DNA of 64,000 bases, taken from contig NZ_CP023737.1 of assembly GCF_002752655.1 (NCBI RefSeq), positions 3,930,001 through 3,994,000 on the forward strand, in the 5' to 3' direction. Every line of letters starts with the position of its first letter. Position 1 is the stretch's first letter. This document shows, piece by piece, positions 36,837 to 44,970 of this stretch. The position numbers and the translations under genes are program-made. Origin of the DNA: Methylosinus trichosporium OB3b. Its GTDB lineage: Bacteria > Pseudomonadota > Alphaproteobacteria > Rhizobiales > Beijerinckiaceae. The notes under the pieces were generated by a model. It saw nothing but the letters and a program-made list of their open reading frames with translations, had not been told where the DNA came from and did not search any database.

Positions 36837-36868
36837 CCAAAGAGCGAGCCTTCGGGCTCGCTCTTTGG
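36837..36868. terminator. Bidirectional terminator
   Basis: CCAAAGAGCGAGCC-TTCG-GGCTCGCTCTTTGG is a perfect 14-bp stem capped by a stable UUCG loop, with an A run on one side and a T run on the other. It lies between the convergent transglycosylase and ATP-grasp genes and probably serves both. Confidence 0.85.
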
Positions 36869-36887
36869 ACATTCGATTCGATCCTTG

Positions 36888-38108
36888 TCAGGGCCGGCGC
36901 CTCTCCGCGCGCGAGCGACCCGCCGCCTGATAGAGATAGCCCGAAAAGGCGTCGAACATCTTGCGCATCTGCGACGGCCTGTAGGGAAAGACGTCGACGG
37001 GGTCCATGTCGTGGACGAGCAGCGTGTGATCGGCGCGAAACACCGCGAGCTCGCCCGAAAGGGTCTCCGCGCAATCGACGCCGAAATAAGCGAGGCCGAC
37101 GCGATCGATCAGCGCGTCGAACGTCTGCGCATGGCGTATGGCGAACTCCGTGTCGAAGGTCGCGAAGAACTGCTCCTCCTCCGCCCGGCTCGCAGCGTCG
37201 GCCTGCATGCGCGCGTCGACATGCGAGGCGTTCCAGCCGTCGGAGACGGCGAGATGGCAGGCGTAGGCGCGGCGATCGACGAAGATCACCCGGATCTTGC
37301 GATAGCGGTCGTCGGCGCCGCGGCAGTCGATGAAGGGCGCGACGCGGAACTGGGGGTCGTGGCGCCGCGCCAGCAAGGCGCCGAGCGCGTCTGGCCCGTC
37401 GATCTTCTCGGGCTCCCATTCGGCCGGAGCGACCGGCTTGACGACGAGCGGAAAGCAGCTGTCGCCGGGCGCGGCGAGCTGGTCGCGTCGCCGGCGCTCG
37501 AACAAGGGCGTGCGCAGCCCCGGCACATCGCGCAAATGATCGCCGAGATCGTCGGGCTCCAGCATCGACACGCGCGCCGGCAGATTGACCACCGGCGCCG
37601 GCCAGAATCGCAGGCGCTCCTCGAGGTCGGCGAGCAGACGTCGATTGCTCGGCGTCGCGGCGATGGCGACGAAGGCGAGATCATGATCGGGCAGATCATG
37701 GGGCAACGCGCGGCCCGGCAGCGCATAGGCCATGGTCAGCGCGATGTCGGAGCCCTCGAGCAGGAACTCGAGCGGCGTGTTGGCGCCGATATCGGCCGCG
37801 GCGAAGAAGGCGAGCACGCGCAGCCGTGGATTGGCGCCGCAGCAGGTGCTGTGGAACACGCGTTGCTGGCTCAGCGCCAGCGCCTGACGCTCGAGGCCGA
37901 TGACGACATCGCCGTTGAGCTGATCGATGACAGAGAGATCCATCAGCGCGCCCGCATGTGACGGGTCACGCTCGCACATGCCGCGCAGCCGTCCGGCGAT
38001 GCGGCCGAGATCGACGCCGGCGAAAGCCAGGCGCGTCAATTTCGCAAGACCGATCGGCAGAGCGTTGCGTTGGACCGAGGCATCGTCGACACGCATCGAA
38101 TTCACCAT
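36888..38108 (-). CDS. ATP-grasp-like protein of unknown substrate
   Basis: The 406-residue product has a helical, TPR-like N-terminus (about 20-85), a central alpha/beta region (RLRVLAFFAAADIGANTPLEFLLEG), and a C-terminal half resembling RimK/glutathione-synthetase ATP-grasp enzymes: FPLVVKPV (the nucleotide-binding Lys strand), RYRKIRVIFVDRRAYACHLAVS, and an acidic metal-binding-like strand (YFGVDCAETLSGELAVFRAD, VHDMDP). This suggests an ATP-dependent ligase, perhaps forming amide bonds, but the family is only inferred and some catalytic residues are not certain. A second ATG at 38096 is an alternative start. It lies inside the flagellar region but reads alone. Confidence 0.55.
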   Translation of the reverse strand: MVNSMRVDDASVQRNALPIGLAKLTRLAFAGVDLGRIAGRLRGMCERDPSHAGALMDLSVIDQLNGDVVIGLERQALALSQQRVFHSTCCGANPRLRVLAFFAAADIGANTPLEFLLEGSDIALTMAYALPGRALPHDLPDHDLAFVAIAATPSNRRLLADLEERLRFWPAPVVNLPARVSMLEPDDLGDHLRDVPGLRTPLFERRRRDQLAAPGDSCFPLVVKPVAPAEWEPEKIDGPDALGALLARRHDPQFRVAPFIDCRGADDRYRKIRVIFVDRRAYACHLAVSDGWNASHVDARMQADAASRAEEEQFFATFDTEFAIRHAQTFDALIDRVGLAYFGVDCAETLSGELAVFRADHTLLVHDMDPVDVFPYRPSQMRKMFDAFSGYLYQAAGRSRAERRRP

Positions 38109-38260
38109 CTAGAGGGTCGCCTCGACCCGAATGACGCTTGACGCGCACATTGCTATCTTTCAAACATTTCCCGAAGCTTGTCGTCTCTCGCGGCGCCGAT
38201 TTCTCTCGTCTTCGATTTGCGCTATCCATTCAATGATCGACCGATTCGGGAGATGATCGC

Positions 38261-38836
38261 ATGCGCAATGGGACGACACCGCGAACCGACGCTGCGCGAC
38301 GCGCGCCATCCGCGCCGGCGCCGGCGTTATTCGCCGAACGCCGCGGCTCGCCGCAATCGCACGCGCGGACCACCGGGGAAACCGTGGTGCGTTCAGTCGG
38401 AATCGGCCTCGCGGTCGCCTCCACCGCCTTTGCCGGCTATATGATCTCCGACAATGAGCGCAGCCCGCAATTCGCCGGTATCGAGCATTTGTCTATCTAC
38501 AGCCGGCCCGCGACTCTGGCGGCGCAGCGCGCGCAGATGCAGATCGCTCAGACGCAGCCGCAGACGCAATCGGAGTCTCGGCCTCAGCTGCAAGCGCAAG
38601 CGAAGGTCGACTATGCGCCGGTCGGCTCGATCGGCGAATCGCCGCAGACGCCGACGATCACGGGATTCCATCTGCTCGAGGTGCGCGGCGGCGCGGCGCT
38701 GCTGGAGACGCCGAACGCGATCGTGCGCGTATCGCCCGGCGACGTCGTCGCCGGATTGGGACGCATCACCGCCTTCGAGCGTCGCGGCGACAAATGGGTG
38801 CTGGTGACGCCGAGCGGAATCGTCGCTGGCAATTGA
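38261..38836 (+). CDS. Membrane-anchored protein in flagellar cluster
   Basis: The 191-residue product is not assigned to a family. It has a basic cytoplasmic N-terminus, one transmembrane helix (VGIGLAVASTAFAGYMI, about 46-62), a Gln-rich linker, and a C-terminal beta domain of about 55 residues (FHLLEVRGGAALLETPNAIV, RVSPGDVVAGLGRITAFERRG, WVLVTPSGIV). The C-terminal pattern is reminiscent of the small beta domains of GspC/PilP-like envelope proteins, which is only a resemblance. It is divergent from the ATP-grasp gene and convergent with the J-domain-like gene. Confidence 0.65.
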   Translation: MRNGTTPRTDAARRAPSAPAPALFAERRGSPQSHARTTGETVVRSVGIGLAVASTAFAGYMISDNERSPQFAGIEHLSIYSRPATLAAQRAQMQIAQTQPQTQSESRPQLQAQAKVDYAPVGSIGESPQTPTITGFHLLEVRGGAALLETPNAIVRVSPGDVVAGLGRITAFERRGDKWVLVTPSGIVAGN

Positions 38837-38857
38837 ACGGGGAGCGCGGCGCTCGCT

Positions 38858-39310
38858 CTATCGTCGCGACGCGCCGCCGTGACGCAGCTTCTGCCACGGC
38901 GCGCGAGCGACAGCGGCGTCGATCTGCGCGTTGAACTCCGCGAGCAGGCGTTCCGCCTGACGCGCGCCGGACTTCTCGCGGCGATCGGGATGACAGAGCC
39001 AGGCGATGCGACGCCGCAGCGCGCGCAATTCGTGCAAGGAGCCTTCGGCGCGGCGCAGCTCGGCAAAAAACGCCTCCCGGTCGGGAAGGGGTTGGCTGCG
39101 CTCCGCATCGGCGCGCGGCGCCGGCGGCTCGGAGGAAGCGCCATAGACGCGCGAAGCCAGCGACGCGCGCTCCTTATCCGAGGACTTCGGCGTCGCCGTG
39201 TCGAGACGCGCGAACACCTCGAGGAGCGAGGCGAGCGACGGGTCGCTCTTGCGCTCGTCGGAGCGGGGCGTCTCCTCGAGCCGCGTCAAGATTGTCGCGA
39301 AATCGTCCAT
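38858..39310 (-). CDS. J-domain-like protein next to fliI
   Basis: The 150-residue cytosolic protein has a disordered first half and a C-terminal helix-HPD-helix unit: AEGSLHELRALRRRIAWLCHPDRREKSG... read in pieces as LHELRALRRRIAWL, HPD, then RQAERLLAEFNAQIDAAV. The HPD tripeptide and flanking helices match helices II-III of DnaJ J domains, which stimulate Hsp70 ATPase. Helix I is not evident. It is the last gene of the minus-strand group flgF-fliI, 74 bp after fliI. GAGG five bases upstream favours the ATG at 39310 over 39319. Its role in flagella is unknown. Confidence 0.65.
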   Translation of the reverse strand: MDDFATILTRLEETPRSDERKSDPSLASLLEVFARLDTATPKSSDKERASLASRVYGASSEPPAPRADAERSQPLPDREAFFAELRRAEGSLHELRALRRRIAWLCHPDRREKSGARQAERLLAEFNAQIDAAVARAPWQKLRHGGASRR

Positions 39311-39384
39311 GGGCCTCATCCGCCGGTGTGACGGACTGAATCATGCCCAGGAAGGAATGAAAGATTGGTTCATGACGGAAGACG

Positions 39385-40725
39385 TCAGCCCTGCGCCGAG
39401 GCCTGCTGCAGACGATCCGCGACCTCGCGGAACGGGTCCATGCTGGGCGGCGATTGCGGCGACTGGCACACCGCCTCATATAATTTCGGCACGAGCAGCA
39501 CCGACTGGTCGAGTTCCGGATCGCTTCCCTTCTGATAGCCGCCGAGCATGCGCAGATCGCGCGTATCCTCGAATCGCGACACCAGAGCGCGCAACTTCTG
39601 GATGAGATGCCGCTGCTCCGGTCGCCACGCGTGATGCGCGAGACGCGAGATCGAGGTCTTGAGATCGATGGCCGGATAGCGTCCCTGCTCGGCGATGGCG
39701 CGATCGAGCACGATGTGCCCGTCGAGCGTGCCGCGCACGCAATCGGCGATCGGATCATTGTGATTATCGCCGTCGACGAGCACCGAGAAGACGCCGGTGA
39801 TCGTGCCCTTGCCTTCCTCGCCGGGTCCAGCGCGCTCCAGCAGGCGCGGAATATCGGCGAACACGCTCGGCGTGTAGCCATGCGCGACCGGCGGCTCGCC
39901 GGCGGCGAGCGCCACCTCGCGCGAGGCGTGGGCGAAGCGCGTCACCGAATCGACGATGAGCAGCACATTGCGGCCGCAGTCGCGGAAATATTCGGCGACG
40001 GTCGTCGCCGTCAGCGGCGCGAGGCGGCGCATCATCGGGCTTTCGTCGCCGGTCGCGACGATAGTGATGGAGTCGCGCGCATGCGCGCCCGCCAAAGCCT
40101 CCTCGAGGAACTCGCGCACCTCGCGTCCGCGTTCGCCGACGAGGCAGACGACCGCGAGATCGAAGCCCGGCGCGCGCGCCAGCATGCCGAGCAGAGTGGA
40201 TTTGCCGACGCCGGAGCCGGCGAACACGCCGATGCGCTGACCCGCGCAGATCGGCGTGAAGCAATCGACCGCCTTGACGCCCGTGCGCACCGGCGTCGTC
40301 ACGCGCGCCCGGCGCATCGCCAGCGGCGCGCTGGCGTCGACCTGCAGCGACGCGTCCCCGCGCGAAACGGCGCCGCGATCGTCGACCGGGCGGCCGAAAG
40401 CGTCGAGCACGCGGCCGATCCAATCGGGGTGCGGCGCGATCTCGATGGGGCCGGCGCGAAAGGCCGGCGTGTTGAGGCCGATGCGCGCGCGATCGTCGAA
40501 GCATTTGACGATCGCGCCGTCCTTCGCGACCTTCACCACCTGGCCGAGCCGCTCGTCTGTCGGCGCGCCGAAGCGCACGCATTCGCCGAGCTCGACGAAA
40601 TCCGAAAGACCCAGGACGCGGCAATGCGAGGCGGCGACCTCGGTTACGAGGCCGGAAACGCGTGCGAGATCCTTGTTGCGCTGATGGCGCGAGACCGCCT
40701 CGCGCAGACGTTGGAGCGACGCCAT
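39385..40725 (-). CDS. fliI: Flagellar export ATPase FliI
   Basis: FliI is the F1-beta-like ATPase that feeds substrates into the flagellar type III export gate. The 446-residue protein has an N-terminal barrel domain, Walker A GSGVGKST, the downstream VGERGREVREFLEEAL block, Walker B VLLIVDSVTRFAHA and the family segment YTPSVFADIPRLLERAG. The start codon overlaps the flgF stop (shared base 40725), so the two are probably co-translated. The last ~30 residues are Gln/Pro-rich. Confidence 0.97.
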   Translation of the reverse strand: MASLQRLREAVSRHQRNKDLARVSGLVTEVAASHCRVLGLSDFVELGECVRFGAPTDERLGQVVKVAKDGAIVKCFDDRARIGLNTPAFRAGPIEIAPHPDWIGRVLDAFGRPVDDRGAVSRGDASLQVDASAPLAMRRARVTTPVRTGVKAVDCFTPICAGQRIGVFAGSGVGKSTLLGMLARAPGFDLAVVCLVGERGREVREFLEEALAGAHARDSITIVATGDESPMMRRLAPLTATTVAEYFRDCGRNVLLIVDSVTRFAHASREVALAAGEPPVAHGYTPSVFADIPRLLERAGPGEEGKGTITGVFSVLVDGDNHNDPIADCVRGTLDGHIVLDRAIAEQGRYPAIDLKTSISRLAHHAWRPEQRHLIQKLRALVSRFEDTRDLRMLGGYQKGSDPELDQSVLLVPKLYEAVCQSPQSPPSMDPFREVADRLQQASAQG

Positions 40726-41447
40726 CAGCCGCCGCCGATCGTGCGAATCGCGTCGCGTTGCGAGCTGTCGAGCAGATCATTCATCGAGCTGACGCTCTCG
40801 AAGGCGCGCGAGGCGGAGATGAGCTTCACCATCTCGCGAACCGGATTGACATTGGCGGTTTCGACGACGCCCTGCTCGACGCCGTTGCGCCCGAAGTCGA
40901 GAACCGCTGTCGCCGGCTTATCCGGGATGACGCTGGCGCCGGGGCCGCGCGACAGCTTGACGTCGCCGTCGATCATGAACAGGCCTATCGCGCCGATCTG
41001 GCGGCCGGCTTGGTTGATCATGCCGTCGCGCGAGATCATCGGCGGTCCGGCGGTCGGGTCGAGCACGACCGCGGAATTGCCGGCGTCGAGGATCGGATAT
41101 CCGCCGACCGTCTGCAGATCGCCGGTTTCGGTCATCTTCATGCGGCCGTCGCGCGTGTATGCCACGCCATCCGGCGTGCGAATGGCGAAGAAGGCGCGCC
41201 GGACGACGGCGACGTCGAACGGATCGCCGGTGCGCTGCATGTCGCCGGCGACGCGGGAGACATAGTCGCGCCCCGCCGAGGCATAGGCGACCGCGTCGGC
41301 CCCCGTCTTCGTAACGACGCTCTCGAAGCTGACGCCATCGGCGCGATAGCCGGCGGTGGCGGCGTTGGCGATGTTGTTGGCGATCGTCTCCATGCGCTTG
41401 TCGATCGACAGCTGCGCGGAGAGCGAGACATAGAAGGCCGATTGCAT
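40725..41447 (-). CDS. flgF: Flagellar proximal rod protein FlgF
   Basis: FlgF is a subunit of the periplasmic rod. The 240-residue protein has the N-terminal rod motif ANNIANAATAGYRADGVSF, the central DGDVKLSRGP-type region and the C-terminal rod motif VNPVREMVKLISASRAFES. There is no cleavable signal peptide; export is through the flagellar gate. The start at 41447 was chosen because the family N-terminus begins MQSAFYVSLS; the frame extends upstream across the motA promoter region without support. Confidence 0.95.
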   Translation of the reverse strand: MQSAFYVSLSAQLSIDKRMETIANNIANAATAGYRADGVSFESVVTKTGADAVAYASAGRDYVSRVAGDMQRTGDPFDVAVVRRAFFAIRTPDGVAYTRDGRMKMTETGDLQTVGGYPILDAGNSAVVLDPTAGPPMISRDGMINQAGRQIGAIGLFMIDGDVKLSRGPGASVIPDKPATAVLDFGRNGVEQGVVETANVNPVREMVKLISASRAFESVSSMNDLLDSSQRDAIRTIGGG

Positions 41448-41518
41448 GTTCGAAGCGATCCGTCGTGGCGCAGCCGCGGCGTGCGGCGCTTCCTTATGCT
41501 GCAAGCGCCGGCTTGTGT

Positions 41519-41544
41519 GAGGCTGAAAGCTCAATGTCAGCCTC
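41519..41544. promoter_or_regulatory. Inverted repeat in flgF/motA divergent region
   Basis: GAGGCTGA and TCAGCCTC (8-bp arms, 10-bp loop) lie about midway between the divergent flgF and motA starts. It could be an operator acting on both transcription units or a leader hairpin of motA. No clear -35/-10 pair was identified. Confidence 0.45.
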
Positions 41545-41604
41545 GCGCAAGCGAATAAACCTAATTCCAAGCAAGTAGATTTCCCCTCGGGAGAGACCAT
41601 CGTC

Positions 41605-42474
41605 ATGGGATTCTTCGTCGGACTGATCATTACGATGGGATGCATGTTCGGTGGATTCGCCGCGCTCGGCGGACATCTCGTCGTGCTCTGGCAGCCTTGG
41701 GAGTTCGTGATCATCATGGGCTCTTCTCTCGGCACTTTCGTCATCGCCAATCCGACGAAGGTCATTATCGATTCCGGCAAGGCCATCGGCCAGGCGATCA
41801 TGGGCAAGGGCCCCAAGCATCGCGATTATCTCGATGTGCTGGGGCTGCTGCACGCCTTGATGCGCGAATTGCGCAGCAAGCCGCGCAACGAGGTCGAGGC
41901 GCATGTCGACAATCCAGCCGAATCGAAAATCTTCACCGCCTTTCCGAAGGTTCTCGAGAACAAGGAGATGACGGCGTTCATCTGCGATTATTGCCGGCTG
42001 TTCATCATCGGCAATGTGCGCACCTTCGAGATCGAGGCGCTGATGGACGAGGAGATCGCGGCGATCCGCTATGACCGGCTGAAGCCCTATCACGCGCTGA
42101 CCTCGGTCGGCGACGGCTTGCCGGCGCTCGGCATCGTCGCCGCGGTGCTCGGCGTCATCAAGGCGATGGGCGCGCTCGACCAGTCTCCGGAGCTGCTCGG
42201 CGGCCTCATCGGCGCCGCGATGGTGGGCACTTTCGCGGGGATTTTCGTCTCCTATGGCGTCATCACGCCGCTCGCCTTCAAGATCAAGGTGGCGCGCACC
42301 AAGGAGTGCCATCTCTACGTCATCATCAAGCAGACGCTGCTCGCCTTCATGAATGGCGGTATGCCGCAGGTGGCGGTGGAGCACGGCCGCAAGTCGATCC
42401 CGTCCTACGAGCGTCCGACCATCGACGAGGTCGAGAACGAGACCTTGTCGGGCGGCGCGGCGGAGGCTGCGTGA
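41605..42474 (+). CDS. motA: Flagellar stator protein MotA
   Basis: MotA forms the proton channel of the stator with MotB and pushes on FliG. The 289-residue protein has four transmembrane helices (two at the N-terminus, two at about 170-225) and a large cytoplasmic loop with conserved charged residues (IGNVRTFEIEALMDEEIAAIRYDR). The helix-3 proline region LTSVGDGLPALGIVAAVLGVIKAMG is conserved. A GGGAGAG ribosome site lies upstream of the ATG. It heads the operon motA-fliM-fliN-fliG-flhB. Confidence 0.97.
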   Translation: MGFFVGLIITMGCMFGGFAALGGHLVVLWQPWEFVIIMGSSLGTFVIANPTKVIIDSGKAIGQAIMGKGPKHRDYLDVLGLLHALMRELRSKPRNEVEAHVDNPAESKIFTAFPKVLENKEMTAFICDYCRLFIIGNVRTFEIEALMDEEIAAIRYDRLKPYHALTSVGDGLPALGIVAAVLGVIKAMGALDQSPELLGGLIGAAMVGTFAGIFVSYGVITPLAFKIKVARTKECHLYVIIKQTLLAFMNGGMPQVAVEHGRKSIPSYERPTIDEVENETLSGGAAEAA

Positions 42475-42475
42475 G

Positions 42476-43495
42476 ATGACCGCCGGAGAGGTCGCCGAGG
42501 CGCCCGCGCGCGGGTCGAAGGGCAAGCGTCCCGCCGCGCCTGCGGCGCCGAAGAAGAAACGCGACGACGCGCCGGACGCGCCCGGCGTCGCGGTGAGAGA
42601 AAGGCTGCTCGCCGGCGGCGGGCTGTCGCCGGATCGTCTGCCGATGCTGCGCGTCGCGCTCGACGAGGCCGCTCTCGGCTTCGAGGAGATGCTGCGCAAG
42701 CTCGGCTTCGTGTCGCCGCAAGTGGCGGTGGAGAGCGTCGCGGCGACGCGCGCCGCCGAGGCGCAGAACGCGCTCGACGCTCTGGCCATCACCGCCACGT
42801 ATGGCGGCGCCGAGCCCGATGCGCGCGTCACGCTCGGCGCCGAGCGCAAATTCGTCTTCGCCATGGTCGAGGGATTGTTCGGCGCCGACGGCTCCGAGCC
42901 GTTCTACGAGGAGGAGCGCGCGCTCACCAGCGTCGAGATCCGGCTCGCGCGGCTCGTGCTCGATCGTCTCGCCAAGGCGCTGCAGATCTCCTTCGCCTCG
43001 ACGGCGGGCGCCGCTCTCGCGCTCGATCCCGTGGAGCCGAAGCCGGAGCCCGCGGGCGCCGCGCGGCGCAGCGGATCGGCCCTGATTTGTCGCTTTCGAT
43101 TGACGGCCTTCGGCGCCGAGAGCGAGGCGCTCGTCACATTTCCGCAAGGCGTTCTCGATCCGCTGCGCGAGGCGCTCGCGGCCGACCCCGCGACGACGAT
43201 ACAGTCGGCCGATCCGCTGTGGGCGCAGCGGATGAAGGACCGCATCACGGCGACCGAGGTGTCGCTCACCGCGGTGATGGAGCGACGCGACCTGACGCTC
43301 GGCGACGTCGCACGCTTCGAGGTCGGTCAGATCGTCGAGCTGCCGGTCTCGCCGACCGGACTCATCGCGCTCGAATGCGAGGGGCAGACGCTGTTCTGGT
43401 GCGAGATCGGCCAGAAGGACGGCGCCTACACCATCCGCATCGCGGATTTCGTCGACAAGGAGCAGGAATTCATCGACGACATGCTCGGCGCATGA
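42476..43495 (+). CDS. fliM: Flagellar motor switch protein FliM
   Basis: FliM forms the wall of the C-ring and binds CheY-P to change rotation. The 339-residue protein follows the divergent rhizobial pattern: an N-terminal Lys/Pro/Ala-rich segment in place of the usual CheY-binding motif, a CheC-like middle domain (FVFAMVEGLFGADGSEP), and a C-terminal SpoA domain (TLGDVARFEVGQIVELPV... ending DFVDKEQEFIDDMLGA). It starts one base after motA ends. The missing canonical CheY-binding motif is notable but common in these relatives. Confidence 0.9.
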   Translation: MTAGEVAEAPARGSKGKRPAAPAAPKKKRDDAPDAPGVAVRERLLAGGGLSPDRLPMLRVALDEAALGFEEMLRKLGFVSPQVAVESVAATRAAEAQNALDALAITATYGGAEPDARVTLGAERKFVFAMVEGLFGADGSEPFYEEERALTSVEIRLARLVLDRLAKALQISFASTAGAALALDPVEPKPEPAGAARRSGSALICRFRLTAFGAESEALVTFPQGVLDPLREALAADPATTIQSADPLWAQRMKDRITATEVSLTAVMERRDLTLGDVARFEVGQIVELPVSPTGLIALECEGQTLFWCEIGQKDGAYTIRIADFVDKEQEFIDDMLGA

Positions 43496-43544
43496 GAGCG
43501 CCGAAGCCCGTCTCGATGGCGCAGCCATCTGGGAGAAATCGAGC

Positions 43545-43916
43545 ATGGAAGGCTCAAAGAGCGAGGAACTCGAGCGGCTGATCGGCGGTGGTCCGCGCAT
43601 AGATGCGGGACTTGCGAGCGAGGAGCCGCGGGCGGGAATGGACGTCGATTCACGCAAGCTCGAATCGATCCTGCGCATTCCGGTCGTCATGCAGGTGATC
43701 GTCGGGTCGGTCACCATGCCGGTGTCGAATCTGATGAAGCTCGGGCGTGGGGCGATCGTGCCGCTCGATCAGAAGATCGGCGAGCCGGTCGACGTCGTGG
43801 TCAATGGTCGGTTGATCGCGCGCGGAGAGGTGGTGGTCGTCGAGGACGACAACACGCGCTTCGGCGTTTCGCTGACGGAAATCATCGAGCCGCGGAACGC
43901 CGAAAGGCGAGCGTGA
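43545..43916 (+). CDS. fliN: Flagellar motor switch protein FliN
   Basis: FliN forms the base of the C-ring and docks the export ATPase through FliH. The 123-residue protein consists of a variable N-terminus and one SpoA domain: LESILRIPVVMQVIVGSVTM, LMKLGRGAIVPLDQKIGEPVDV and VNGRLIARGEVVVVEDDNTR, ending in TEIIEP. GGGAGAA lies upstream of the ATG. Confidence 0.96.
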   Translation: MEGSKSEELERLIGGGPRIDAGLASEEPRAGMDVDSRKLESILRIPVVMQVIVGSVTMPVSNLMKLGRGAIVPLDQKIGEPVDVVVNGRLIARGEVVVVEDDNTRFGVSLTEIIEPRNAERRA

Positions 43917-43934
43917 CGGCGGCGAAGGGCTGCG

Positions 43935-44957
43935 ATGACGAGCGCAATGACCACAGAGCAAACACGCGTGCTCAACGGCCCCGAAAAGGTCGCCGCTCTG
44001 CTGCTGTCCGTCGATAAATTCGTCGCGCAGCGCGTGCTGAAGCATTTCGATCAGAGCGAGCTGCGGCAGATCACCAAATTCGCCGCGGGTCTCGGCTCCG
44101 TGCCGGCGAGCGCGATCGAGCCGCTGATCGAAGAGTTCATGAGCGAGCTCTCGAGCGGCGGCGGCGATCTGCGCGGCACCGTTGGAGAGGCCGAGCAGCT
44201 CATCACGGGAGTCGTGCCGCCGGATCAGGTGGCCGAGATCATGTCCGAGGTGCGCGGCAGCCCCAATGGGCTGGTGTGGGAGCGCGTCGGCGACGCGCCA
44301 GAAGGCGCCTTTACCGAATTCGTCGCCAAGGAACATCCGCAGACGGTGGCGCTGATGCTCTCGCGCATCGATCCGGCGCGCGCGGCGCGGACGCTCAACG
44401 CGGTGCCGCAGGCGCTGCGCGACGAGGTCGTGCGCCGCATGCTGGGGGCGCGCAATGTCGCCGATGAGACGTTGCGCCTGCTCGAATCCGTGCTGCAGGT
44501 CGAGCTCCTGCAGAACACAGAGCTCACCGCTTCGGCCGCCAAGAACGCCAAGCTCGCGTCGATCATCAACAAGATGGAGCGCGATCAGGCCGAGGGCGCG
44601 CTGCGCAGCCTCTCGGAGCGGCGTCCGCGCGACGCCGAGGCGCTCAAGAGCATGCTGTTCACCTTCGAGGACGTCACGCGCCTCAACGTTCGCGCCCGCA
44701 TGATTTTGTTCGACACCGTGCCAACCGATCGCGTCGTGCTGGCGCTGCGCGGCGCCGAAGTGGATATTCGCGACTTCATCCTCGCCGCACTGTCCTCGCG
44801 CATGCGCCGCATGGTCGAGAGCGAGCTCGCGACCGGCTCGTCGCCGCCGCGGCGTGACATTCTCGAGGCTCGCCGCCTCATCGCCGACACGGTGCTGAAG
44901 CTCGCGGAGCAGGGCAAGATCGATCTCTCGAGCCCGGCGGAGGGCATCCCGGAGTGA
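43935..44957 (+). CDS. fliG: Flagellar motor switch protein FliG
   Basis: FliG links the MS ring to the C-ring and carries the charged residues that interact with MotA. The 340-residue protein has the N-terminal FliF-binding domain (GPEKVAALLLSVDKFVAQRVLKHF), the middle EHPQTVALMLSRIDPARAARTL (EHPQ motif that binds FliM) and the C-terminal torque domain with RMILFDTVPTDRVVLALRGA and SSRMRRMVESEL. A second in-frame ATG four codons in is an alternative start. Confidence 0.97.
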   Translation: MTSAMTTEQTRVLNGPEKVAALLLSVDKFVAQRVLKHFDQSELRQITKFAAGLGSVPASAIEPLIEEFMSELSSGGGDLRGTVGEAEQLITGVVPPDQVAEIMSEVRGSPNGLVWERVGDAPEGAFTEFVAKEHPQTVALMLSRIDPARAARTLNAVPQALRDEVVRRMLGARNVADETLRLLESVLQVELLQNTELTASAAKNAKLASIINKMERDQAEGALRSLSERRPRDAEALKSMLFTFEDVTRLNVRARMILFDTVPTDRVVLALRGAEVDIRDFILAALSSRMRRMVESELATGSSPPRRDILEARRLIADTVLKLAEQGKIDLSSPAEGIPE

Positions 44958-44970
44958 GCGCGACCGCGCC

